Shown here piece by piece: positions 22,311-33,534 of a DNA stretch of 64,000 nt. The notes beneath the pieces are model-generated. The model had not been told where the DNA came from. It did no database searches and worked only from the letters and a program-made list of their open reading frames with translations. Each line of letters begins with the position of its first letter. Positions within the stretch are counted from its first letter, which is position 1. This DNA comes from Primula veris (Eukaryota; Streptophyta; Magnoliopsida; Ericales; Primulaceae), in the NCBI GenBank assembly GCA_963682055.1, contig OY821742.1:28677060-28741059 (forward strand). The letters are read 5' to 3'. The position numbers and the translations under genes are program-made.

Positions 22311-23801
22311 TTTCGTAACCTTTCAACTACATTTACATAATTGTAGTATTAACAGTTTATCTTACATATTAATTTAATAAAGTTAACAGACATAAGGATA
22401 ACAATTAACATTTCTATAAAACCATTCGGCAACCAAGAAATTCTTATTAAGAATGAATAAATAATAGGAATAAACCCTTATAATTTGCGACATATGAAGA
22501 TGACCATTTATATGTAGTAACCTTTTTTATTTATTTAATATAGTGCTTAATGGTTACCACCATAACATAATGAAAACTTAATGACATTACTTACTATGTA
22601 GTTTTGTAAAATAACTTTCTATATATATTCATTCATATAAATTCTTATGTTACAAAACTGTTTAATTCCCATTCAATTGCATAACTTATATAAAACTCCC
22701 AAAATCTTTATTAATTTCTTATGCGACATTAATACAAATGAAGCTAAATCGTTTTATGTAAAGCTTGAGTGACCATTAAATATGCTACGGGACAAAGTTT
22801 GTAAACATACAATAGCCTTATTTCTATTTTGAGATTACAATGCTAATCACTTGAGCGAATCAATGAATAATAAGAATTCAACCTTTCAGTTTACTACATT
22901 AGAAAACTTGTTAACTTATGAGTTTATTATTTACTAATACAATTCCAATGATATAGTAAACTTGGGTATAATAAATAATTTTCTATTTATCTTGAGCTAA
23001 CAAATAAATATAAGTAACCAATCCTGCTTTTGTCTTCTAATTGGTTACGGTTTACAGAACCATTCGTTTTATATAAAATGTATACCTTAGCACAAAACAA
23101 AAGTGGTACCATAATTGTAATGCATTAAAAACCATAGAGTAGTAGTTGGTTACATGAATATACGGCTAAATGAATCAACATTTACTACATTCATTTCTTA
23201 GTAATTAAACCAATTCGTTTCATATGAAAATAAAACCAAATCACTAGGCCAGTACAAAACAAGCAGTAACATATGATTACTTATGTTTAGTTTATAACCA
23301 AATCTCATTAAAACTATTATAGGATGTTATATATGCAGTGATCACGAAACAATATGTATAGCCCTTTCAATAAATATTAATCACCAAAATAAGTAGAACA
23401 TCATGTGAAAATATTAACCTATAGCTTTGATACCAAATGTAAGTTAATTACAACTTATATTATTGTTATGTTATACACATTATTAACATAACTATTTAGA
23501 ATCTTTTCTACATTTTTTTTTATATTAATAGTGGGGAAAACCCACTCTTTTATTTATTGATTAAAAAAAAAAGTGGATGAAAAACCCCACCAAACAAAAA
23601 CAAAGTATCAATATGGACAAACTTAAAAGATACAGGGCTTGATTGAATAAAAGTAATACTCTTAGATTTAATCCTAATTTATGGAAATAATTCTTCAAAA
23701 GTCGAGGGACCAATAGTGTCATTGACCATATATCACCGTTTCGTCTGGTCTTCTCCTTCTCATTCTCATCTAACTCCATTATCAAAGAAGAGAGAGAAAA
23801 C

Positions 23802-26800
23802 TCAAGCTTCTTCTTCATTTCGCAATCGCAGATAAGGAATACCTTTCGCTTCCAGCTTCACAATATTTCTAAATTTACTGGGAAACTCCTCTATATCTTC
23901 TGAAATAAGTGAATTATTGATACCCAGATTAGCCAACAGATCAACGCCAGAATTTGCCTCTCTTTCCACATGATTCAATAGATAAGTACCCTTCTTCATC
24001 TTCTCCTTTATATTATGTATCAATAATTTCATCTTCCATGGACATTTGCTTTTTTCAGACAAGATGTTAATTAGATTTAGACAGTCACTTTCTATAATAA
24101 TATTTGTCATATTTACCACAGTTAGCCCCTGTAGTATAGCACTAGCTTCTGCTTCCATCCCTGATTTACTAGTGGTTTTGCCATAGAAGCCCTGAATAAA
24201 ATTACCTTGATGATCCCTTAATAAACCACCTACACCACTGGAATTGATTGAGCTTTTAAAACAACCATCTGTATTCAATTTCATAAATCCAGTTGGAGGG
24301 TTTTCCCACTTTATAACCCTAGCTTTTTTACCAGTCTTTACTGTTTGTAACAAATTTAATTCATTCCAAATCCACCTTTTTGGAAATCTTTTATCAATAT
24401 GGGAGTAATTCTGGATTGAATGGATAATAGCCATGATGATATTTTGTGCATTCATATTTATATTATCAAATTTGCTGCCACAGCGAGCTTTCCAAATGCA
24501 CCAAATAATGTACACAGGAAGTACCTTGATAATCTTTTTTACTGGAAAATGATCTCTTTTTTCCTCATGTGTCCACCAAGAACTAAATCTCCCCCTTAGT
24601 GTCAAAACATTTTGATTTACTCCCAAATACTGTGCAAAGTACTTCCAAACTTCTTTAGCAATAACACTAGAACATAACAAATGCTCTAAACTTTCTTCAT
24701 TTTTCCTACAGCATTCACAGCTGGAGGCTAGTTGAATTCCAATTCTTTTGATAGCAAGATCCACTGGCACAGCAGCATTGAAACACTTCCATGCAAAACA
24801 AGAGATCTTCAAAGGTATTATTCTATCCCATAACATGTCATAGAGCCAGTTTTTTGCACTTTTCTTTCTCATAATATTCCAGGCAGATTTAAATGTAAAC
24901 TCCCCATTAGTGTCCTCCATCCAAATAGCTTGATCCAATTCTTTCCCCTGATAAATTAAGTTTTGACTAAACAGACCCTGCTTAGGAATAGGAATAATTT
25001 CATTAATAGCTTCATAGTTCCACCCATTATTAAAAATGAACCTTGACATAAGCAGCTTATTATCAATATATTGATCCTTTAATGGACCATTTCCAACCCA
25101 ATTGTCTAGGTTTACTGATATATTCCCTTTTCCAATCAACCAGAGAATGGCCTTTTCTGCAACCTCCCTAACTTGCATCATTCTAGACCATGTATTAGAA
25201 CCTTTAGTAGCACTAATTTCATTAGGATGCTTCTTTTTACAGTATTTTGCTCTCATATACTGAGACCATAAAGTATTTTTAGATCTAAACTTCCACCAAA
25301 GTTTGAGAGCAAAAGCTTCAGAAATATCTGCAAAACTTCTCAGCCCTAATCCACCTTCAGAAGTAGGTCTACAGATTTTATTCCATTTAACCCAATGATA
25401 TTTATTCTTCCCATTAGAATTTCCCCAAAGAAAGTTTGCTATTATTTGGTCTATCTTTTTTATAACCTTTCTAGAAGGATTCATAGCTGCCATAGTATAA
25501 ATAGGAATAGTTTGAAGTACATGTTTAGCAAGTAACAATTTGCCACCCATAGTTAAATACTGAGTTTTCCATCCTGAGAGTTTGATTCTTACTTTGAGAA
25601 TAAGTTCATGATATAGTATACATTTTTTGTGACCAGAATACAGCTTACACCCCAAATAGGTAAAAGGAGGCTTTTTAACAGCAATATTCATAATCTTGCT
25701 AACTGCTTCTTTTTGCTTTTCTGTAACCCCCTTAGAGATATACATAAACTCTTCTCTTTATTAACTTCTTGCCCTGAGTCTGTAGTATACTGCTGTAGAA
25801 CCCTTTGAATATGCTTAATAGAGTTAGTGTCTGCTCCACTAAAAATTATAATATCATCAGCAAAGGCCAAGTGTGTGATAATAGGAGTTCCAATAGCTGC
25901 TTTAAAAAACTTCCAACTCCTCTTGCTAGTTAGGTGATTGAGATTTCTGGATAAAACTTCTGAGCATATAATAAAAAGACTTGAGGATAGTGGGTCTCCT
26001 TGTCTTAAGCCATTAGTGGGCTTAAAGTACCCTGTAGGTGCTCCATTAACCAATATAGAAATACCATTATCAGAAATAATTCTCCATATTCTATCAATCC
26101 ATATTTCTGAGAAACCCATTTTTCTAAGAACACTTACAATATAATGCCATGAAATCTTGTCATAAGCTTTTTTCATATCCAATTTCAAAGCTATATTATT
26201 ACCACTGTTTTTCTTATTTAGAGTAGAGATAAATTCTTGAGAGAGTAGAATGTTGTCTATAATATCTCTATTTTTAACAAAGCCACTTTGGTTCTCTGAG
26301 ATAATATTAGGCAACACATTAGACAGTGTAGTTGCCATAATTTTAGAAATAACTTTGTTACAAAAAGTACATAAACTGATAAGTCTGAAATCTGAGTACT
26401 TATCTGCATTAGTCTTCTTTGGAATTAGGACAATAAGAGTAGAAGACATTGCATTAGGTATTTCCTGACCAGCAAAGAATTGTTGTACTGCTTTAAGTAA
26501 ATCTCCTCCAATAATATCCCAACTGTGTGTAAAGAAAAAACCATTAAACCCATCAATACCAGGAGCACTGCTTTTCTTCAAATCCCACACAGCTGTTTTG
26601 ACTTCCTCTAGAGTAATTTCCCTTATTAAATCCTCATTCTCTTCATTTGTAACACACTTTGGTATAATATCCAAAGTATTGTACTGGAAGCCAGTTGTAT
26701 TAGTGGCTGTTAGAAGCCTTTGAAAATAGTTTATGGCCTCATTTTGGATGTCTTCTTTTGTTGTTAATTCTTGCCCATTATCATCAATAATGCAGGAAAT

Positions 26801-27908
26801 AGCACTCTTCCTCCTTCTTTTTTTTTACCACACTATAATAAAACTTGGTATTAGCATCACCTTCTAGAACCCACCTTAAATTTGCCTTTTGTTTCCAGAA
26901 TTCTTCTTCTATTTTAAGCTTATAATTTAGCTCTGCTTTTAATCTGCTTAGTTCACTTCTTTTTCCAGGAGATGGATCAAACTCAAAAAGCTGTTCTGCA
27001 CCCTTAACCAAGTCTTCTGCATCAATCACTTGCTGGAAGATGTTGCCAAAGGTAACTTTGCTCCATTTTGATAATGTTTTCCTGATTCTTTTTAAATTTT
27101 GTACCAAAGAAAACAAAGCATTGCCTTCCTTATGATGCACCCAGTTTTCTGTTATTAACTTCTTAAACTCAAAGTGTGTTACCCAAAACTTTTGAAAAAT
27201 GAATCTTCTGATGTTATAATCTCCTTCAGTAGTAAAAGATATTAATAAGGGACTATGATCAGAATTAACTTTAGAAAGATGTTCCAAAGTAATACTTTGA
27301 AACATAGTAGAACAGTTGTCATTTACACAGACCTTATCAATTCTCTCCATTATCAAATTATCTCCTTCCCTTTTATTCCACCAAGTGAACCTTGAACCCA
27401 AGAAATTCAATTCATAGACCCCACACTTGTCCAAACAGTCCAAATAATCATTAGCTCCATTTACATTTATATCCAAACCTCATATTTTATCCTCTGCTTT
27501 AGATACAGTGTTGAAGTCTCCCACTATTAACCAAGGATTAGATGTCTTAGAATTTTCCAAAAATTGCCACAAATCCCTCCTTTCTTGAACTGTACATTTA
27601 GCATAAACAACTGAGATTTGAATAGCAGTATTCCATAGCTTAACTTCAAAATTGATACATTGACATCCTTCATTGACCACATTTATCTCTAAAACATCAT
27701 TAGAAAAGACCCAGATTTTATTATCTTTATGAATAAGCACATTATCAAACCCTATTTTCCTCTTATAAAACTCCACTTTATCATTCTGTACCATAGGTTC
27801 TATACAAATCAATAGGACTATTTTATTAACAAGACATAGTTTTTTTATTCTTCTTAGTGTAGCTCCATTCCCAATACCTCTCACATTCCATGCTAGGGCC
27901 TTAATCAT
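23802..27908 (-). pseudogene. L1 ORF2: endonuclease, reverse transcriptase, RNase H; three breaks
   Basis: ORF2 starts at ATG 27908-27906. Domains in order: apurinic-type endonuclease (27890-27230; VGDFN and SDHSPL motifs visible), RT (about 26650-25770; FADDIIIFSG), a zf-RVT region (about 24900-24600) and a C-terminal RNase H-like domain (24310-23880) with D in LNTDG, E in AEASAI, D in ESDCLNL and a late D in SGVDLLA. Breaks are a TGA at 27482-27480 (arginine expected), a frameshift in an A-run near 26820, and a frameshift near 25740. It ends at 23802. The protein would nick DNA and reverse transcribe the L1 RNA on site, but this copy cannot make it whole. Confidence 0.9.
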
Positions 27909-29367
27909 TAAATGTACCTTTTTCTATCCCCACATTAGAGGATGATCTTAGCTGCATTTGGATATCTTGTTCTTGAAACTTTTTCCTAGCCATTTCTGAC
28001 TTCTTTTTCTTTTTTAGTTGGCTCTTGGTTAATTGAACTTCCCATTCTTTTTCCTTCTCTAGCATAGATTCTGGTTCTAGATCAACCCCATTTTCTGTCC
28101 TTCCTCTGTTATTCTCAGTATCACCATTTGGGCTCTTTTCTGTAACTTCAGTAACTACAAAACTATTGTTTATAGAGCTGAAATCTTGATAGGGTACTAT
28201 AGACATTTTCTTAACTTCTTCAATCACACTCTTTTTAGTAAAACATGTTGGACTTTTATTAGTATCTTCCTGTGTGTTTAGAATTTCTGGCTTATCACAT
28301 ATAATCTCTTCATCAACTTTTTCTTCTTTTTCCTCTTCATCTTCTATTTGAACAATCACTTTTTTTTGTGTCTTGTTTTCAGGAGAGATCTTCTTACTAA
28401 CCCCAATTTCAACTGCTGTACTTTGTTGCTGTTGAGAATGAAACTTAGCTCTGTATACCCACTCTTTAGTACTCTCTTTTTTCCCATTTACTTCCTTATT
28501 AGATTTGTATAAAGTAGTCTCTATATCCTTATTCTTTTGTTGCTGCATTATAATAATTTCAGCTTTTTTGTTACCCATCTTATTGTCTTGAATTTGCTCT
28601 GTATTTTTGAACTTACAGTGCCCTTCTTTATGTCCTTGTTTGTAGCAGAAACTGCAATAGTCTGGTAAGTCTTCATACTTGCAATACTGCCAAAAACCCT
28701 CCTCTTCTCCATAGCCTATTCTAACACGTTCAAATAACTCTGTTTTTAGGTCAATTTCCACACATATACGGGCTAGACTAGGTCTAGATAGCTTAGAAGT
28801 AGGCTCATCTACCCTTAAAGGCTTCCCAAAGGCACTTGCTATAGAGTATATACTTGATATGTTATATAAATGAATAGGCAGTTTAGGCAGATTTATCCAA
28901 ACAGGAGCTAATGAGTTTTCTACTTCTGGGTCGAAGTTATAAGTCCACTTGAACACCCTCATAGGATAATCTTCTATATACCAGATTTGTTTTAACCAAA
29001 TTCTAGTGAAGTCTTCTTCATGAAAACAGCGAATAAGAACATGTTTGTGATCCAGAATTCCTATATTGCAGTTTGCCTTTAGTTCTAACTTTCCAAACAA
29101 TTTTCTTATAACAGCAATTTCTGGTTTTCCATGAGTAAATTTTCCAACTATAGTATATTTAAAAGGTTCAGCCAATTGCTCAATATCATTCACAGAAAAT
29201 TGAATCAAAGGTTCACCTTTATAAGAACCAACTTTTTTCAGAGGAATTTCATCTTTTTTAGGTGATGCTCTAACCACCGATGCGAAGGATTTTGTTGGGA
29301 TAGGGTCTGGAGGCATTAGCTGACTATTTAATACGGTGTCTGGGGTGGTTTTTTTAGGGTCTGTCAT
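27901..29367 (-). CDS. L1 ORF1 protein (DUF4283, zinc knuckle)
   Basis: An open frame of 488 codons from ATG 29367 to TAA 27903-27901. Residues about 60-230 form the DUF4283 domain usual in plant L1 ORF1 proteins (WYIEDYPMRVFKWTYNF; RIGYGEEEGFWQYCKYEDLP). A CX2CX4HX4C knuckle, CSFCYKQGHKEGHC, follows at about 240-253. The C-terminal half is Lys/Glu-rich and low complexity. ORF1 proteins bind LINE RNA and form the ribonucleoprotein that reaches the nucleus (family knowledge). Its last 8 bases overlap the start of ORF2, which suggests reinitiation as the translation mode. A decayed relative of this domain lies at 61455-61900. Confidence 0.88.
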   Translation of the reverse strand: MTDPKKTTPDTVLNSQLMPPDPIPTKSFASVVRASPKKDEIPLKKVGSYKGEPLIQFSVNDIEQLAEPFKYTIVGKFTHGKPEIAVIRKLFGKLELKANCNIGILDHKHVLIRCFHEEDFTRIWLKQIWYIEDYPMRVFKWTYNFDPEVENSLAPVWINLPKLPIHLYNISSIYSIASAFGKPLRVDEPTSKLSRPSLARICVEIDLKTELFERVRIGYGEEEGFWQYCKYEDLPDYCSFCYKQGHKEGHCKFKNTEQIQDNKMGNKKAEIIIMQQQKNKDIETTLYKSNKEVNGKKESTKEWVYRAKFHSQQQQSTAVEIGVSKKISPENKTQKKVIVQIEDEEEKEEKVDEEIICDKPEILNTQEDTNKSPTCFTKKSVIEEVKKMSIVPYQDFSSINNSFVVTEVTEKSPNGDTENNRGRTENGVDLEPESMLEKEKEWEVQLTKSQLKKKKKSEMARKKFQEQDIQMQLRSSSNVGIEKGTFND

Positions 29368-29433
29368 ACTTACGGCGGCTAGGGTTTTTCACCCTAGTCG
29401 TCTCTCTCTCTAGGGTTTTAGTATAAACGTATC
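29368..29433 (-). promoter_or_regulatory. L1 5' UTR with telo-box-like motifs
   Basis: Only about 66 bp lie between the 5' target duplication and the ORF1 start. On the minus strand it contains AAACCCTAG, a GAGAGAGAGA run, and ACCCTAGCC-like repeats. AAACCCTA (telo-box) is common in promoters and leaders of plant translation genes. A role as internal L1 promoter is inference. Confidence 0.5.
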
Positions 29434-29499
29434 TCTTTTCTATATGATGATCATACATATTATAACATATCGAGGGTATTCCAAAATACATACCTTAAA

Positions 29500-29616
29500 C
29501 TACGCAGAAGGAGGATGGGTTTGGTACTTAAACGGGACATGATCATAGTTGAGTTCAGATGACGGAGGTAGATCGTCAGGGTTGAAGACTTGAGTTTCTC
29601 CTCCTTCGCCTATCAT
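29500..29616 (-). CDS. Possible small ORF with promoter-like upstream and splice-donor-like downstream signals
   Basis: ATG 29616 opens 38 codons (MIGEGGETQVFNPDDLPPSS... ) ending at TAG 29502-29500. About 65 bp upstream, CTATTTAAAGG (29690-29680) resembles a TATA box. Just after the stop, TTTAAG followed by GTATGT (border 29494/29493) looks like a splice donor. No family recognised. It may be the first exon of a lost gene or part of the LTR/leader of element E. Coding status is unproven. Confidence 0.25.
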   Translation of the reverse strand: MIGEGGETQVFNPDDLPPSSELNYDHVPFKYQTHPPSA

Positions 29617-30811
29617 TACACTACTTTATGTGTTGTTTTTGTGTGTATGTTTTGACACAAATTGAGATGGTATTGTGTCCTTTAAATAGGTAGGAGGAGG
29701 ACCCGAGACTCTTCATATACTTTTGATCTCTACCGTCCATCAAGGTAGGATCAATCTTAACCGATAATTATGGTGGAAATGTAGATTTTCTTAACTTACA
29801 AATTTATGTTTAAATCATAAATTACATAACTCATGGAATGTATATGGACCACATTAATGAGAAATATTTATTCTATTTTTAATGAATTAATATTTATAAA
29901 AGAATTATAAATAATTCTTACAACTTATCCTATATGTTGTTATCCTACTTGTTCTAAATTTTTTTTTATTATTGTTTAAGTACGGCTATTCAAACTTATC
30001 TTTATGGGACGTCTTCCGTATAGATTTGATGTCATCTTTCCTGTGTCTATGCTTAATAGGTTTAATAATAGGTTAAACGTGTCTATGCTTAATGCTTATA
30101 GCATAAGAGAGGACAATTAGCCTCCCTTCATTCTTTTCTTTTCCTTTCCTCTCCTCTTAAAATAATAACTAGCCTACAGTTCTGCTTGTATTGGGTATAT
30201 AGATAAAAAGGGCAAAATAGTCAAAAGTTGAGGGGGTCAGATGACCCCTCTAGCATCTGTGTAGTTCCGCCTCTAGGCATCATTTGAAAAAAAAAAAACT
30301 AGTTTATACAATTCCTCCCCCCTAATATATATTGGTATTTCCAGCTCCTCTTATTTACTTTAATAAAATTGATTGTCTGCAGCTTTATAAGATTAATTTA
30401 TTTGGTTGATCAATTTGAAAACTGATTAATTTGTGTCTTCTGAGATGAAAAAAAACAGATTAAACCGGTCTTGATCTTGAGAGTTTTTAAGTTTTACATT
30501 TTGTCTAGGGTTACTTTTCAGTTTTCTATCATGATCATAGTAATCTTTTTTCTAGATCTCATTATGCCTTTCCATTTATTTGTTCTCTCCCACAAGATAT
30601 GCTTTTCTTAACAGTATTTTGTTTTTATTGTATCTACAGATTAAAGCCTCGTGACTCGCTCAGGAATTGTTGAAGGATTAATTGGCCGGATCTAGCCTAT
30701 GGTTACTGCTGATTTGATTAGACAAGGCTTGGTAGGGTTTCATTTACTTTTATGATTGTTGATGAATCTTTTTTTGTCATAATAAGAAATTAACAACCAA
30801 TAAATTATCTA
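29617..30811. other. AT-rich intergenic sequence
   Basis: No gene recognised. TTTATGGGACGTCT.CCGTATAGATTTGATG at about 30001-30045 recurs at 36984-37026, so part of this belongs to a dispersed repeat. A GGGGTCA...TGACCCC inverted motif lies near 30233-30249. Confidence 0.45.
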
Positions 30812-31058
30812 CTCCCTCCGTCCCAATTTATTGGGGCAGTATTCCTTTTTTGGCTGTTCCAATTTATTGGGACAGTTTCCTTAAATAGAAACCAACTTTT
30901 TGTTACATTACACTTTTAACCTTTTTCCAACATAACATAGGAGAGTGTGAAACAATAAATAAGAAAAAAATCAATTTAAATAAAAAACAACACAATAATT
31001 ATGTTCAATTAATTTTTGCTATTCCGCATAGTGACCTAATAAAATGGTATGGATGGAG
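30812..31058. mobile_element. Stowaway-type MITE (247 bp)
   Basis: The left end CTCCCTCCGTCCC and right end GGTATGGATGGAG form imperfect terminal inverted repeats flanked by TA on both sides (30810-30811 and 31059-31060), the Tc1/mariner target. CCAATTTATTGGGRCAG is repeated within the left end. No coding capacity, as expected. Confidence 0.88.
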
Positions 31059-31060
31059 TA

Positions 31061-33227
31061 TTGAAGATCTATCCTTTCAACTGCAAGCTCTTTAAGTTAA
31101 TAATGCTTCTCATTATGGCGTCTACTGGAGGCTAGGTTTAATATATATATACATTAAATTTTTCAGGCAGGTAGGAGACCGCATTGGGCGTGATTATATC
31201 TTAACTAATTATCCCTTCATAGGAGCAACACACAGCCACAAACTCTCCCTCTCTTCTCCATCTAACCCTTGATCTAACATCTGTCGTCACCGCCTGGGGT
31301 GGGGAAGCAGCCGCCGGCCTCCTCCACCTCAGAACGTGTAACCCTCCCTCCTCTCTCTCTTCTCCATTTTTTCTCACCTCCCCCACATTTTTTCTACAGT
31401 CCCTCTCAAGCCCCCTTTTCCCATCTCCGATCTCGTCCTCTACTCCATTCCCCTCCGTCTCATCTCAAATATGTCCACCTCCCTCCTCTCATCTCACCTC
31501 CATCCAGTTTTTCCTACCCCCTCCCTTTATCTTCTCCTCTCATCTCCACCATCTTTTAACACTCATAAAGCTTTTTATATGCTCACTCATCTCTCTTTTT
31601 AGTTGCCGTGTTGACTGTCATTCTATCAATTTTGAATCAAACGCAGTTTCGATTTGGTTTTCAACTTTTTTACTTTCGGTGTATTGACTTTTGTGGGTGA
31701 TTAGCTGGTGCTCTAGTCTGTATCTATGGGCTTTATTTTGGTTTTTTCGAATTTGGTTTTGTATGTTTATTCGGATTTAGCACCCCGATAGTTCTCAAAG
31801 TGACACTGGCCAAGATTCAGTAAAACCTCTAAAACTCGAGTTCTAATAGTGATGGTTTTATCGTATGCTTATTGTCTTTTGCATGAGATTGCGAATTTGT
31901 TGGAAATCAGAGTTGGTTAGTGTTTGGTGGATCGATAGATTTTAGTAAGTTATTACAAGATTTGCCTTTTTTAGTCGTTTGTATGATATGTTATTCGTTT
32001 TTATGATTTACTTTTGAGCGGTGGTGGAGCTTGGCTTTTTGGTTGTTATTTGGTGATTCGGCTAAGTTAGGTTTGGGTTGGCGATTGTTTGATTTGTGCA
32101 GATGGATTCGAGTTTTGGATTATACTTAAGTTTTTAGGCTTTGTACATTTGTTTAGATCGGGTTATTTGTGTGTTGGCACCCCTATCGTGTTTATTGAAC
32201 CGTGCCCAGTAAAATTATAGAGTTTTTCCGAGTTTCTTATTCATCTGCTCGTCTTGCTTTGCTACCTCTGCATACAACTCGGCGTTTCTCCTTATAAGAT
32301 GACTTCACGACAATATTTCATTGTGTTTAGAAGATCGTTGAGATGAGTCTTATTTTTACTTACGCTTTATTTGGTTTATTATGTATAATTTGCTATGGAC
32401 GGACTGATTTAGTTGGACTTTTAGAAATGTGTGCTAGTGTTGCTATTTATTTTATGTTCCATTTAGTACTTTATAGTTTGTTCCATATGGCGTGAATCTT
32501 GTACTAGCGCAGGTTATTATTAATGATAAATAGCAAGTTCCTTGAAAAAAAAAATGTTAAACTTTTCAAACACGAATGAGCTACAACTCTTGATTCATAA
32601 AAGTTTGACTCACACAAATGTTCTATGTTTTCTTTTAAGTAATTGGTATGCCACTTCAACTTTTCAAGTTCTAGCTTTGAGACTTGCAACACGAAAAAAT
32701 AAAACAGATTCACTGACAACTTTCGTACTTCCTTTTTGGAATGGTTAAATGAGGATACTGCTTTTAAAATAGTTAATAAATATGAAAATGTCATGTACAA
32801 TTTACACATCAGCATTCTACGTAGTCTTCAACTAGTATCTTTTCTATAAATGCCACTGATTTCTTTGGTTTTAGTTTTCTGTTCCGAATGGACGTTAAAA
32901 TATATAACAATCTTTATGATGATATATTTTTCTTAACATAATTTTAGTTAATATAAGTTGATCGAGTTATGTTATTAACGAATGTATAGGGCCTATAGGT
33001 TCATTGCTCTCCTACCTTTTTTTCGCCAAGCTAATGATGGAACTTAAAAATTAGGTCCAATGCGTGAGTCTCAGTTACCAAGCTTGGAACCAATAGGAAA
33101 ACTCCATTTTAAGGTTTTTCCCGTGTTCTTCGTTGTTGTCACAGTTATGGACTTTCCGGTGATTTGAGCCGCTAGGAAAATTCCATTATAGGGCTAGCCC
33201 GCCTACTCCGCTTGTAGCTAATTAATA
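31061..33227. other. Intergenic with a pyrimidine-rich leader-like stretch
   Basis: 31225-31560 is unusually C/T-rich (CTCTCCCTCTCTTCTCC runs) with a GC-rich patch near 31290-31320, resembling the transcribed leader of a plant gene. Splice-acceptor-like TTTGTGCAG lies at 32093-32101. No protein-coding frame of a recognised family follows, so a non-coding transcript or gene remnant is possible. Confidence 0.35.
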
Positions 33228-33534
33228 TATGCACACACAAGCTAAGATCAAGTGTTACTTGATGGTTTGACCACCGTTCACCCTCCTTCGCCCGGAGGAG
33301 TTGTAAGGAGATGTGAACATCTTATGGTGTATATAATATAATAATATAAAGTGTTTAATGGAAATAGGGTTTAGAGATACCCGTATTTAGTGTATATTTA
33401 TAGAGAGATATTGAGAGATTGGATCCCTTTCTTCATGGTCAATGAACTCCTTATATATGCGAATGGACTAAATCTTTGATTAGAACAATCATGGAAATCA
33501 TATCCTATCATATTATAATATATCTCTTAGTGAG
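33228..33534. repeat. Dispersed repeat, copy 1
   Basis: About 300 bp from TTAATATATGCACACACAAGC through CTTGATGGTTTGACCACCGTTCAC to TATTATAATATATCTCTTA. It is clearly homologous to 36379-36672 in the same orientation. Family not recognised. Confidence 0.8.

Larger units (their letters stand above)
20857..23512 (-). mobile_element. Candidate non-autonomous LTR-type element E, minus strand, ends uncertain
   Basis: A 115-bp sequence starting TGTAAGTTAATTAC occurs at 20857-20971 and again from 23438, where it is interrupted by the L1 LINE at 23513 and resumes at 29446-29481. Just left of the right copy, read on the minus strand, is TGGTATCAAAGC (23424-23435), one base off a methionine-tRNA primer site and 2 bp from the repeat. 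That is the layout of a minus-strand LTR element with a non-coding interior. Against this, the repeats diverge after GAGGGTATTC and no matching target duplication is seen. No coding region is present in the interior. Confidence 0.45.
23513..29433 (-). mobile_element. L1-type LINE, near full length, minus strand
   Basis: Two consecutive reading frames (ORF1 with a gag-like DUF4283 domain and zinc knuckle; ORF2 with endonuclease, RT and RNase H) are followed by a 3' UTR and a terminal A-run (T-run 23513-23521 on the plus strand). The flanks carry a 12-bp target duplication with one mismatch: TCTTTTCTACAT (23502-23513) and TCTTTTCTATAT (29434-29445). It split the right 115-bp repeat of element E, so the uninterrupted copy at 20857-20971 shows the empty site. 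Confidence 0.93.
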
